Part shown: piece by piece, positions 41,552 to 50,249 of the stretch
Numbering within the stretch: the first letter of the stretch is position 1
Layout: each line of letters opens with the position of its first letter
NCBI RefSeq assembly: GCF_022163125.1
Contig: NZ_CP091881.1
Span: 3,162,001 to 3,226,000, forward strand
Direction: 5' to 3'
DNA length: 64,000 bases
Source: Paenibacillus sp. HWE-109
GTDB taxonomy: Bacteria; Bacillota; Bacilli; Paenibacillales; NBRC-103111
Translations under genes and position numbers: made by a program
Notes under the pieces: model-generated
The model's input: the letters and a program-made list of their open reading frames with translations, nothing else
What the model was told of the DNA's origin: nothing
The model's database searches: none

Positions 41552-42334
41552 TTATTTGCAAAAGATGTGCTTTCCGATATTCTTCACCTGCGGTCTGCTC
41601 CAAATCCATTTCGAAGTGGCCGTTGCTGGATTAAAATAGTAGATACAACCTCCGGTTGGATCCCATCCGTTCAAAGCATCCTTAACGGCCTTCTTCGTTG
41701 ATTCACTGGGTGTTAGCCAGATTTGTCCATCTGCCACGGCAGTGAAAGCGCCGGGTTGAAAGATAACACCGGATACCGTATTGGGAAAACTGGCCGATTT
41801 TACCCGATTCAGGATAACCGCAGCTACCGCAACTTGTCCCACATAAGGTTCTCCGCGCGCCTCGCCATTGACTGCATTAGCCATGAGATTAATATCTTGT
41901 TCCGAAAGTCCCAGGTTGTTCGAGGGGGTCAAATTCGCTGGCTTTTGATCCGTGGTGACTTTCTCACTTTCGTTATTCCCAGAACCACCGGTTGCTGGAG
42001 GAGCGGTAGGCTTCCAATTCTTCGTCGCTTCCCATAACCTGAGTTTTGTTTTGGCTCCAACAATGCCATCCACTGTCATCCCAAATTCGCCTTGGAATCG
42101 TTTGACCGCCGTCAACGTCTTATACCCATAATCTCCGTCTATACTGCCATTATAAAAGCCAATGAACTTCAATCGACCTTGCAGTTCGTTGACATCGGAT
42201 CCAGTGGCACCATAACGGATTTCATTTTTACTGAACGTTTCTTCGGCAGGCGGACTAAACTTTCCTTTTAACTGAAAAGCGACAACAAGTACGAAAACAA
42301 TACAAAAGGTAAGTACGATTAGTCGTTTATTCAT
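41552..42334 (-). CDS. sleB: Spore cortex-lytic enzyme SleB-like
   Basis: 260 residues: a signal-anchor (about 1-22, MNKRLIVLTFCIVFVLVVAF), a peptidoglycan-binding domain (about 38-100, GSDVNELQGRLKFIGFYNG, VDGIVGAKTKLRLWE), a Thr/Pro/Asn-rich linker and a Hydrolase_2 (SleB) domain (about 145-258: AVNGEARGEPYVGQVAVAA with its catalytic Glu; GGCIYYFNPATATSKWIWSR). SleB-type lytic transglycosylases degrade cortex peptidoglycan in germination. A sigma-G-type promoter lies just upstream and ftsK upstream of that ends in a terminator. Confidence 0.9.
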   Translation of the reverse strand: MNKRLIVLTFCIVFVLVVAFQLKGKFSPPAEETFSKNEIRYGATGSDVNELQGRLKFIGFYNGSIDGDYGYKTLTAVKRFQGEFGMTVDGIVGAKTKLRLWEATKNWKPTAPPATGGSGNNESEKVTTDQKPANLTPSNNLGLSEQDINLMANAVNGEARGEPYVGQVAVAAVILNRVKSASFPNTVSGVIFQPGAFTAVADGQIWLTPSESTKKAVKDALNGWDPTGGCIYYFNPATATSKWIWSRPQVKNIGKHIFCK

Positions 42335-42378
42335 TCCCCTTCTCAACCTCACTTTTCAAATTACAGCCTTTTCTTGCT

Positions 42379-42408
42379 TATTATGAGAAAGGGAGTCGCT
42401 GTTTATAC
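42379..42408 (-). promoter_or_regulatory. Sigma-G-type promoter of the sleB-like gene
   Basis: Minus strand GTATA (42408-42404), 18-base spacer, CATAATA (42385-42379), matching the forespore sigma-G pattern GnATR / CATnnTA. It lies about 45 bases upstream of the sleB-like ATG. Fits the known forespore expression of sleB in B. subtilis. Confidence 0.6.
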
Positions 42409-42410
42409 AA

Positions 42411-42440
42411 ATAAAAACACTCTCCTGAGGAGAGTGTTTG
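42411..42440 (-). terminator. Rho-independent terminator of ftsK/spoIIIE
   Basis: 12-bp stem AAACACTCTCCT/AGGAGAGTGTTT with a 1-2-base loop apex and TTTTTATTTG on the minus strand, about 20 bases past the ftsK stop. Confidence 0.8.
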
Positions 42441-42458
42441 TTCAATTCCTTATTCTTG

Positions 42459-45020
42459 TTAAGAACTTATCCGATTATGTTGATATTGTTCTATGGACAT
42501 TAGCACCTCACGAGGCTTACTTCCCTCATAGGGACCTACGACGCCTTTGGCTTCCATCGAATCAACCAACCTCGCGGCACGGGTATAACCGACTCTCATC
42601 CGGCGCTGCAGCAGCGACACGGATGCTTGTTTGGCTTCCAGAACGATTTGAACAGCTTGATCATAAAGTTCATCCTCGAACTCATTCTGCTGTTCCGGCA
42701 TTTCTTCTACGTGCGGAACCATCTCTTCTTGATAATTAGCTTGTTCTTGTGTACGTACAAAGCCTACAACATGTTCAACCTCTTGATCCGATAAAAAGGC
42801 CCCCTGCACACGAACTGGCTTGGAAGCACCTACTGGCAAGTAAAGCATGTCTCCTCGGCCCAACAATTTCTCCGCGCCAACCATATCCAAGATTGTACGT
42901 GAATCCACTTGAGACGATACGCCAAAAGCAATACGGGAAGGAATGTTGGCTTTAATGACCCCTGTAATAACGTCAACAGATGGCCTCTGCGTGGCAATAA
43001 TTAAATGTATTCCCGCCGCACGGGCCATTTGGGCTAGCCGACAGATCGAATCCTCCACATCGTTCGCAGCGACCATCATCAAGTCCGCTAACTCATCTAC
43101 GATGACGACATAGTAAGGAAGCGGCGGTGCAGTACCGCTTTCTACGAGCATGGCATTGTAGCCCTCAATATTGCGCGTTCCACTCTTCGAGAACAGCTCA
43201 TAGCGCTTCTCCATCTCAACAACGACTTTTTTGAGCGCCAGCGATGCTCTACGAGGATCTGTTACCACGGGTGCAAGCAGATGTGGTATCCCATTATACA
43301 CATTTAATTCAACCATCTTAGGGTCAATCATAAGAAACTTGACTTCATTCGGTTTGGCTTTATATAGAATACTCGTAATAATCCCGTTAATACATACGGA
43401 TTTCCCTGAACCTGTTGCCCCCGCTACGAGTAGATGAGGCATTCTTGCCAGATTTCCCACAATAGGTTGTCCAGAAATATCCCGTCCCAAAACGACAGAT
43501 AATCGTGAACTAGATTCCTGAAAAGCGGACGTTTCCATGACTTCACGCATAGTCACGACAGAAACTTCTAAATTCGGCACCTCAATTCCGATCGCGGCTT
43601 TGCCGGGAATCGGTGCTTCCATTCGAATATCTTTGGCCGCTAGCGCTAAGGCAATATCATCGGTCAAAGAAACGATTCGACTGACTTTAACCCCGACATC
43701 AGGCTGTATCTCGTAACGAGTTACTGCCGGTCCTCTGACTACCTCAAGCACTTTGGCACGAACACCAAAGCTCTCTAGCGTTGCCTCCAGCTTCCTTGCA
43801 TTCGCTTTGTAGTCTGACATTTCACTGCCTTTGCCTACAGCGGGTTTGGCAAGCAAATCAAGCGATGGCATTTCATACGGTCGCGTTTGGACAACAGGTA
43901 CGGCGTCTTGGAATTCCAGCGTCACTGGTTCATCCTCTGAATCTCCTGTTCCAGCAGCAGGTTGAGGCTTAACAGACGGTGAAGGCGTTATCGGAATCGC
44001 AGCCGGCTGGGCAACTGCTTGTTGAGCTTCTTGGAATACCTGCTCCTGAAAATCACGAATAATCGGTGTAACTGGTACATCCTCATCCATTGGTACAGAC
44101 TCAGCTCTCGCTTCGTTAGACTTATACACGACCTTCTCCGCGGTCTCAGTGGAATCCAGATCATTCAACTCGTTATCGTCACTCACATCGCTCTCACGAA
44201 CAGCAGCTTTTTTGCGTCCCTCTTTGATAGGTCGAAGCAGTTCCATGAATAAAGGAGATTTCTTAGCCTTCTTGACTGGCTGGAAAACCTCTTCATCAAA
44301 TTCATCATCGACCGGTACATAAGTAGGCTTCTTAGTCTTCCGCTCACTAACTCCTGCGGTTGCCGTTTGGGGCTGACCCGATTCACGATCCTCCAGCCAT
44401 TCTTTCATTCTGTCTTTGAAATTCTGGCCCACATTACTGAATCTGCCTCGAATGACATTCCCCATATCTATATAAGAAATGCCCGTGGCTAAGATAAAGC
44501 CAATCACAAATAACGCATACTGGATTAGCCTAGCTCCCAAATAGTCGAACAAGAAATACAAAATACTATACAAGAATGCGCCAATCATCCCGCCGCCGAT
44601 ACCATACTCGAGCGCTGCTTTTCCTGCCTCTGTTGGATGCAATCCTTCCAACATAGCCGTCCAAGTCGACGAAATAACTTTACCAGAGGTAAACCCGCCG
44701 TCCGGATATAATTGAGCAAACAAGTCGATTTGATTTTTAATCAAAAGTCCCAGAATAAACAGCAAAATGCCTGCTTTCTTGGGTGTTATCATTTCCGGCC
44801 AAGCTCTCTTGATCATGGCATACAATGCCACATATATGAAAATCAGCGGTATTAGCGAATACCACGTTCCCACGAAAAATCGAAAAAGATACACCAAAGA
44901 ATTCCCAACATGCCCTTGATGCGCAAGTGCAATGACGGAAAAAATCAGGATTAGAATACCGTACAACTCGAATAACAAGCTCGTTTTTATTGCCTTGCCT
45001 TTTTTCTTGCGTTTCGCCAC
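42459..45020 (-). CDS. spoIIIE: FtsK/SpoIIIE DNA translocase
   Basis: About 853 residues from the GTG at 45020 (GGGGG eight bases upstream). About four to five N-terminal membrane helices (20-170), a charged linker (~200-400), the motor alpha/beta domains with Walker A GATGSGKS (near 530) and VVIVDELADLMM (near 640), and the C-terminal winged-helix gamma domain (SVSLLQRRMRVGYTRAARLVD) that reads the KOPS/SRS sequence. It pumps the chromosome across the septum, including into the forespore. Terminator follows; ylzJ and tepA lie upstream. Confidence 0.95.
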   Translation of the reverse strand: MAKRKKKGKAIKTSLLFELYGILILIFSVIALAHQGHVGNSLVYLFRFFVGTWYSLIPLIFIYVALYAMIKRAWPEMITPKKAGILLFILGLLIKNQIDLFAQLYPDGGFTSGKVISSTWTAMLEGLHPTEAGKAALEYGIGGGMIGAFLYSILYFLFDYLGARLIQYALFVIGFILATGISYIDMGNVIRGRFSNVGQNFKDRMKEWLEDRESGQPQTATAGVSERKTKKPTYVPVDDEFDEEVFQPVKKAKKSPLFMELLRPIKEGRKKAAVRESDVSDDNELNDLDSTETAEKVVYKSNEARAESVPMDEDVPVTPIIRDFQEQVFQEAQQAVAQPAAIPITPSPSVKPQPAAGTGDSEDEPVTLEFQDAVPVVQTRPYEMPSLDLLAKPAVGKGSEMSDYKANARKLEATLESFGVRAKVLEVVRGPAVTRYEIQPDVGVKVSRIVSLTDDIALALAAKDIRMEAPIPGKAAIGIEVPNLEVSVVTMREVMETSAFQESSSRLSVVLGRDISGQPIVGNLARMPHLLVAGATGSGKSVCINGIITSILYKAKPNEVKFLMIDPKMVELNVYNGIPHLLAPVVTDPRRASLALKKVVVEMEKRYELFSKSGTRNIEGYNAMLVESGTAPPLPYYVVIVDELADLMMVAANDVEDSICRLAQMARAAGIHLIIATQRPSVDVITGVIKANIPSRIAFGVSSQVDSRTILDMVGAEKLLGRGDMLYLPVGASKPVRVQGAFLSDQEVEHVVGFVRTQEQANYQEEMVPHVEEMPEQQNEFEDELYDQAVQIVLEAKQASVSLLQRRMRVGYTRAARLVDSMEAKGVVGPYEGSKPREVLMSIEQYQHNRISS

Positions 45021-45041
45021 GCTTGTCACCCCCAAGTCCAC

Positions 45042-45050
45042 ATTATACCA
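45042..45050 (-). promoter_or_regulatory. Extended -10 promoter before ftsK/spoIIIE
   Basis: TGGTATAAT on the minus strand (45050-45042), an extended -10 with no good -35. It lies about 22 bases before the GTG start, so the leader would be short. Confidence 0.5.
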
Positions 45051-45084
45051 TATTGGACTTGCGTGATGATACAGGAACAGCGCT

Positions 45085-45324
45085 TTAAATAGATGAAGTA
45101 GCCTCAGGAAAAGGACTATAGGAAATAATAGTTCCAGGGGCATATTGACGATTTAAATAGTCTTGAGGATTACAACTGTAAAGTCTTACTATGCGTGCTT
45201 GAAAGCCGCTAATAGGTTCTATCTGCATCGATATGCCGTCTTGCTCGATCTCCAGATACTTAGGCTCATATGTCTCAATCCCTTCAAATATCACTTCCAT
45301 TGGCAGCACAGAATAATGAATCAT
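45085..45324 (-). CDS. ylzJ: YlzJ-like protein
   Basis: 79 residues, beta-rich, matching the YlzJ family: IHYSVLPMEVIFEGIE, then ISGFQARIVRLYSCNPQDYLN and the APGTIISYSPFP end. YlzJ is a small Bacillales protein always found between tepA and ftsK/spoIIIE; its function is unknown. Its ATG overlaps the tepA stop by four bases, so the two are coupled. Confidence 0.9.
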   Translation of the reverse strand: MIHYSVLPMEVIFEGIETYEPKYLEIEQDGISMQIEPISGFQARIVRLYSCNPQDYLNRQYAPGTIISYSPFPEATSSI

Positions 45325-46055
45325 TGCACCAAGCCTCCATTCGAAGATGCTTTCTTAGCATCAATCCGCTTATTCAGCTCTCGAATTGCATCTCCGATAC
45401 CGCCTACTTGATCAATTAGACCATATTTAACAGCATCAACCCCAATAACGGTAGTCCCGATATCTCTCGTAAGCTCCCCCGTTTTGAACATTAGCTCTTT
45501 AAATTTATCTTCCGTCACATTGGAATGCTTCGTTACAAATCGAACGACACGTTCCTGCATTTTGTCCAAGTACTCAAACGTTTGAGGCACACCGATAATT
45601 AACCCATTCAATCGGATCGGATGGATCGTCATCGTCGCCGTTTCCGCGATAATGGAATAATTCGCTGAGACGGCAATTGGAACCCCAATGCTATGTCCCC
45701 CGCCTAACACGAGGGCAATAGTCGGTTTGGACAGCGTCGCTACCATCTCTGCAATGGCTAACCCTGCTTCAACGTCTCCTCCCACCGTATTGAGGATAAT
45801 CATGACGCCTTCAATTTTCGGATTTTGCTCAGCTGCCACGAGTTGTGGAATTAAATGCTCATATTTTGTCGTCTTATTTTGAGGTGGGAGTACGATATGC
45901 CCTTCCACTTGTCCAATAATCGTAAGGCAGAAAATATTAGATTCGCCTGAAAGTGTATTGGTTTGGCCCAACTGTTGAATATTCTCGAGGACGGGGTTCT
46001 TTTTCCCTTCCTCTGTTTCCGGCTCTTGCTGTTTCGGTCCTGTTGGTGCTGCCAC
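45321..46055 (-). CDS. tepA: ClpP-like protein TepA
   Basis: 244 residues with a ClpP/crotonase-like serine peptidase fold: IIGQVEGHIVLPP, IILNTVGGDVEAGLAIAEM, the nucleophile-region LVLGGGHSIGVPIAVSA and TMTIHPIRLNGLIIGVP. B. subtilis TepA was linked to protein translocation and to forespore degradation of small acid-soluble spore proteins during outgrowth. No signal peptide; first ~40 residues are charged and disordered. Starts at GTG with AAGGGGG eight bases upstream. Followed by ylzJ and ftsK. Confidence 0.9.
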   Translation of the reverse strand: MAAPTGPKQQEPETEEGKKNPVLENIQQLGQTNTLSGESNIFCLTIIGQVEGHIVLPPQNKTTKYEHLIPQLVAAEQNPKIEGVMIILNTVGGDVEAGLAIAEMVATLSKPTIALVLGGGHSIGVPIAVSANYSIIAETATMTIHPIRLNGLIIGVPQTFEYLDKMQERVVRFVTKHSNVTEDKFKELMFKTGELTRDIGTTVIGVDAVKYGLIDQVGGIGDAIRELNKRIDAKKASSNGGLVQ

Positions 46056-46181
46056 TGGAATTCCCCCTTGTCGTACTGCTCTAGCCCAATTGGACGGCTA
46101 TGCATGTACGGATCATAATCTCCCATAGTATGAATAAATTTGCGTTCTTTCATGCATCGGAAATCGTTCCCTCGACAATGA

Positions 46182-46213
46182 AAAAAGCCCCCTCCGAATT
46201 CGGAGAGAGCTTT
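46182..46213 (-). terminator. Rho-independent terminator of rnj
   Basis: Stem AAAGCTCTCTCCGAA/TTCGGAGGGGGCTTT (minus strand, two mismatches) ending in TTTTTT, about 35 bases past the rnj stop. Confidence 0.75.
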
Positions 46214-46246
46214 ACTATTTGCATAGGTTCAAGTGACTGTTCGAGC

Positions 46247-47923
46247 CTAGACTTCCATGATAATAGGAAGGATCATTGGTCTTCTTCTGGTTTGTTCATA
46301 TAAAAAACGTCCGAGAACATCTTTCACGTTTGTTTTTAAAGATGCCCATTCATTTACATTTTCGTTCATTAATTTCGTTAATGTATTTGTTACGATACGA
46401 TTGGCTTCTTCCAAGAGACCCTCGGATTCACGTACATAGACGAATCCGCGAGAGATAATATCCGGTCCGGATAAGATTTTGCCATCTTGTTTGCTAAGTG
46501 TAACGACAACCACCAGAATACCGTCTTGAGACAGCAGCTTACGGTCGCGCAACACAATGTTGCCTACATCTCCTACACCGAGTCCATCAATCAGAATGTT
46601 GCCGCTTTGAACTTTAGAGCCTTTGCGTGCAACTCCGTGCTGAACTTCTACTGTGTCGCCGATATCGCACATAAAAATATCTTCTTTAGGAATGCCGACA
46701 GATTCGGCAAGGATGGCATGTTGACGCAGCATGCGATATTCGCCATGAATCGGAATAAAATATTTAGGCTTGATCAGATTGAGCATTAACTTCAATTCTT
46801 CTTGGCTGCCGTGACCAGATACGTGGACACCAGTTACAGAACCTGGTCCGTAAATGACATTTGCACCAATTCGGAATAGCTCATCAACGGTACGCCCTAC
46901 ATAACGCTCATTGCCCGGAATTGGCGTCGCTGCAATAATAACCGTATCACCCGGTAAAATATCGATTTTACGATGAGTGGAACGTGCCATTCTTGTTAAC
47001 GCAGACATCGGCTCGCCTTGGCTTCCTGTTGAAAGAATAACCACACGGTCAGCAGCAAGCTTGTTCACTTCTTCAGGCTCAATAAGCATGCCGTCCGGAA
47101 TGTGCAAGTACCCTAACTCGCTAGCAATCGAAACTACGTTCACCATACTGCGACCGATTACCGTTACTTTACGATTTGTTGCCGCGGCTGCATCGAACAC
47201 CTGTTGTACACGGTGAATGTTCGAAGCGAATGTCGCGATAACAACTCTTTGCTTAGCTTTACGGAAAACTTCTTCAATTTCAATTCCAACGCTGCGCTCA
47301 GAGCCAGTGTAGCCTGGACGTTCTGCATTCGTACTATCCGAAAGCAAGGCAAGAACGCCTTTCTTCCCGATTTCTGCCATACGGTGCAAGTCCGCATATT
47401 GGTCATTCACAGGTGTTTGATCAAATTTGAAATCTCCTGTGTGAACAACTACGCCTTCTGGTGTGTCCAAAGCGACACCAACAGAATCAGGAATGCTGTG
47501 ATTTGTTTTGAAGAACGAAGCCGTAAGAACACCTAAGGAAAGAACAGTTTCTGCATTAATAACGATTCTGTTCGTAGTTCCGAGCAAATTCGCCTCTTTC
47601 AGCTTAGCTTCGATAAGCCCCATTGTTAGCTTAGTTGCATATAATGGAACATTAAGGTGCTTAAGCACATAAGGTAAGCCGCCGATGTGATCTTCATGGC
47701 CGTGCGTGATAATAATTCCGCGTACTTTATCCCGATTCTCTGTTAAGTAGCCGATATCCGGAATGACAATGTCGATTCCCAGCATGTCCTCCTCTGGAAA
47801 TTTCAATCCACTATCAATGACGATGATATCGTTCGCATACTGAACGCAATACATATTTTTTCCGATTTCGCCCACGCCGCCAAGAGCGAAGATCAAAAGT
47901 TTATCAATATTTTTTTTGGACAA
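46247..47923 (-). CDS. rnjB: Ribonuclease J
   Basis: 558 residues. 5'-to-3' exo- and endoribonuclease of the beta-CASP metallo-beta-lactamase family. Metal motif is HGHEDHIGG, with HSIPDSVGV, VHTGDFKFD, SGHGSQEELKLML and HGEYRMLR following in the usual order, and a C-terminal domain ending IILPIIMEV-like (PMILPIIMEV). Position before dapA matches B. subtilis rnjB (ymfA). TTG start at 47923 with GGAGG seven bases upstream; RNase J1 (rnjA) is expected elsewhere. Confidence 0.93.
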   Translation of the reverse strand: MSKKNIDKLLIFALGGVGEIGKNMYCVQYANDIIVIDSGLKFPEEDMLGIDIVIPDIGYLTENRDKVRGIIITHGHEDHIGGLPYVLKHLNVPLYATKLTMGLIEAKLKEANLLGTTNRIVINAETVLSLGVLTASFFKTNHSIPDSVGVALDTPEGVVVHTGDFKFDQTPVNDQYADLHRMAEIGKKGVLALLSDSTNAERPGYTGSERSVGIEIEEVFRKAKQRVVIATFASNIHRVQQVFDAAAATNRKVTVIGRSMVNVVSIASELGYLHIPDGMLIEPEEVNKLAADRVVILSTGSQGEPMSALTRMARSTHRKIDILPGDTVIIAATPIPGNERYVGRTVDELFRIGANVIYGPGSVTGVHVSGHGSQEELKLMLNLIKPKYFIPIHGEYRMLRQHAILAESVGIPKEDIFMCDIGDTVEVQHGVARKGSKVQSGNILIDGLGVGDVGNIVLRDRKLLSQDGILVVVVTLSKQDGKILSGPDIISRGFVYVRESEGLLEEANRIVTNTLTKLMNENVNEWASLKTNVKDVLGRFLYEQTRRRPMILPIIMEV

Positions 47924-47991
47924 GAATATACCTCCTTCTAAGATTGGACGACGAATTTTAAATGAAAAAACCGAACTAGTCACTTGCAACC

Positions 47992-48021
47992 ATTATACAT
48001 GAAAAAAAACTACAAATACAA
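47992..48021 (-). promoter_or_regulatory. Sigma-A promoter of rnj
   Basis: Minus strand TTGTAT (48021-48016), 18-base spacer, TATAAT (47997-47992), about 70 bases before the rnj start. The spacer contains a run of eight T's. Confidence 0.65.
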
Positions 48022-48049
48022 GTTAATACCGATTACATTAGTTTCCCCA

Positions 48050-48081
48050 AAAAAAGAAAACCGATGCCGGAAGCACCGATT
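48050..48081 (-). terminator. Rho-independent terminator of dapA
   Basis: Nine-base stem with two G-T pairs (AATCGGTGC/GCATCGGTT) followed by TTCTTTTTTTGG on the minus strand, about 12 bases past the dapA stop. Confidence 0.7.
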
Positions 48082-48093
48082 CATTAGGCGTTA

Positions 48094-48957
48094 TCATACA
48101 AAAAGTGATTGGATGAATTGTCCTTCTTGCTCGGATACACGAACTAGCGGAAGTCTTACTCCTCCTGTTTCCATCCCTTTCAGTGCGAGCGCATGCTTGA
48201 TAGGCGCAGGACTCGGTACACGGAAAATGCCGGTAAAAACAGGGTGAAGCTTACGATGAAGTTCAGCAGCTTGCTGAATGTTGCCTTCTAGATAATACTT
48301 TATCATAGATTGCATTTCTTTTCCAATCACATGACTGGCTACACTGATAATTCCTTGGCAACCCACGGCTAAAGCAGGCAAAGCGTTGCTGTCATCCCCG
48401 CTGTAAACAAGGAATCCAGGCGCTGCTTCATTCAAAATACGAGTCAATTGATCCGTATTCGCGCAGTCTTTTGTCGCTACGATATTCGAAATATGGGAAA
48501 GACGAACCGTTGTATCCGCATCTAGATTAACGCCTGTACGTCCTGGAACGTTATACAGAATTACCGCAGTCTGAACAGATTCAGCTACCGCTTTGAAATG
48601 CTGAAACAACCCTTCTTGCGAAGGACGGTTATAGTAAGGAGCTACGATTAATAAACCGTCTACCCCGAGTTTCTCAACCTTTTGGGAAAAGTGAATCGTA
48701 TGTGAGGTATCATTACTGCCAGTGCCTGCAATAATCTTGCAGCGTCCACGTGAATAGCGAACAGATAACTCAATAAGCTTAAGTTTCTCATCATCCGTTA
48801 AGGTGGGCGCTTCACCGGTTGTTCCGCAAATAACAAGACTATCCGACTGTTGCTCCTCAATTAAATAATTAATAAGTGGTTCTACTTGATCCCAATTGAC
48901 TTGTAATTGATCGTCAAACGGAGTGACCATAGCTGTGACTACTCTTCCGAAATCCAC
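48094..48957 (-). CDS. dapA: 4-hydroxy-tetrahydrodipicolinate synthase
   Basis: 287 residues from the GTG at 48957 (GGAGG eight bases upstream; the GTG at 48966 is within that site). Condenses pyruvate and aspartate semialdehyde. CGTTGEAPTLTDDE holds the Thr-Thr pair, YNVPGRTGVNL the catalytic Tyr and Arg, and VATKDCAN the Schiff-base Lys. Its product feeds lysine, diaminopimelate and, through SpoVFA/B, dipicolinate. Last gene of asd-dapG-dapA. Confidence 0.96.
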   Translation of the reverse strand: MDFGRVVTAMVTPFDDQLQVNWDQVEPLINYLIEEQQSDSLVICGTTGEAPTLTDDEKLKLIELSVRYSRGRCKIIAGTGSNDTSHTIHFSQKVEKLGVDGLLIVAPYYNRPSQEGLFQHFKAVAESVQTAVILYNVPGRTGVNLDADTTVRLSHISNIVATKDCANTDQLTRILNEAAPGFLVYSGDDSNALPALAVGCQGIISVASHVIGKEMQSMIKYYLEGNIQQAAELHRKLHPVFTGIFRVPSPAPIKHALALKGMETGGVRLPLVRVSEQEGQFIQSLFV

Positions 48958-48984
48958 CGTTTGCACCTCCTGAATTTCCTATTT

Positions 48985-50202
48985 TCATTTCGATAAATTA
49001 AATTTATGATGCAAGGCTTTGACAGATTTAATCATATCTTCACCTTGAACAAGTACCCAAATTGTTGTATTCGAGTCAGCTGATTGAAGGATCCGAATGT
49101 CTTCTTCGGTCAAGGCTTCAACAATATGTGCCATGATCCCTGGAACACCGTTAATTCCCCCGCCGATGACGGAAACTTTGGCGCACCCGCTTAGAGCCTT
49201 AGGCTCGTAACCTTGATCTCTAAGGAGTTTGACAGCTCGCTCCGCCTCATGATCAAACACTGTATAGACAACCGCTGACGGATTTACATTAATAAAATCA
49301 ACACTGATCTGATGCTGCGCCATCGTCTTGAACACACGAAGTTGAAGGTCAAATTGCCCTTCTACCGCCGCAACTTGAATCTGTGTAATATTCGTAAAAT
49401 GAGCAATTCCGGTAACGAAGCAATCTCTTACGTGGCTGCGTTCCTTCGGCATACTGTCAGAAGCTGTAACCAATGTTCCCTCTTCCTTCGAAAACGTAGA
49501 ACGCACGCGAATTGGGATATTCGCCTGCATAGCAACTTCAACAGCACGAGGATGAATGACCTTCGCACCATTGTGAGCCATATTACAGATCTCAGCAAAG
49601 CTAACACGAACTAGCGGTTTCGCATCTTCTACAATTCTTGGATCCGCTGTCATGATACCATTCACATCGGTGAATATATCGACGATCTCGGCTTTTAATG
49701 CTGCTCCAAGCGCTGTTGCGGACGTATCACTGCCACCTCGACCAAGTGTGGTCAATTCATCCTGACTTGATTTCCCTTGAAATCCGGTCACAATGACAAC
49801 CAAATCCTGTGCCAATAAATCGAGGATTCGGTTTGGCTGCAATGCTAGTATCTTCGCGTTGCCGTGCTCGTCATTTGTATGAATGCCAGCTTGCCCACCT
49901 GTCAAAACGGTAGAACGAATACCTCTTGCTTGCAGCAAGCTGCACAAATGCACTGCAGAGATTAACTCTCCGCAGCCCATTAGCATGTCGCGTTCCCGCG
50001 CCGGCAGCCCCTCTCCGTTCTTTCGAACGAGCTCAAGGAGCGTATCCGTCGCATAAGGTTCCCCTTTTCTACCCATCGCAGATACCACTACAACTAATTG
50101 ATAAGGATGATTGAGTGCATCTTGAATATGTCCGATAACGTGTTCTCTAGCTGAAGCGGTGGAAAGCGAAGTACCTCCGAATTTCTGCACAAGGATTCGC
50201 AT
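48985..50202 (-). CDS. dapG: Aspartokinase I
   Basis: 405 residues. Phosphorylates aspartate. Kinase domain 1-240 with VQKFGGTSLS at the start, VVVVSAMGRKGEPYATD and LGRGGSDTSATALGAAL; two ACT domains follow (~265-335 and ~340-402). Matches DapG, the diaminopimelate-inhibited isozyme encoded between asd and dapA in B. subtilis. The ATG lies in the asd-dapG-dapA order with gaps of 47 and 27 bases, so one operon. No lysine riboswitch was seen in front. Confidence 0.95.
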   Translation of the reverse strand: MRILVQKFGGTSLSTASAREHVIGHIQDALNHPYQLVVVVSAMGRKGEPYATDTLLELVRKNGEGLPARERDMLMGCGELISAVHLCSLLQARGIRSTVLTGGQAGIHTNDEHGNAKILALQPNRILDLLAQDLVVIVTGFQGKSSQDELTTLGRGGSDTSATALGAALKAEIVDIFTDVNGIMTADPRIVEDAKPLVRVSFAEICNMAHNGAKVIHPRAVEVAMQANIPIRVRSTFSKEEGTLVTASDSMPKERSHVRDCFVTGIAHFTNITQIQVAAVEGQFDLQLRVFKTMAQHQISVDFINVNPSAVVYTVFDHEAERAVKLLRDQGYEPKALSGCAKVSVIGGGINGVPGIMAHIVEALTEEDIRILQSADSNTTIWVLVQGEDMIKSVKALHHKFNLSK

Positions 50203-50249
50203 GAGTTTCCCCCATAGTCACTGCATGTTGCTAATCGCAGTAGCGCTGA

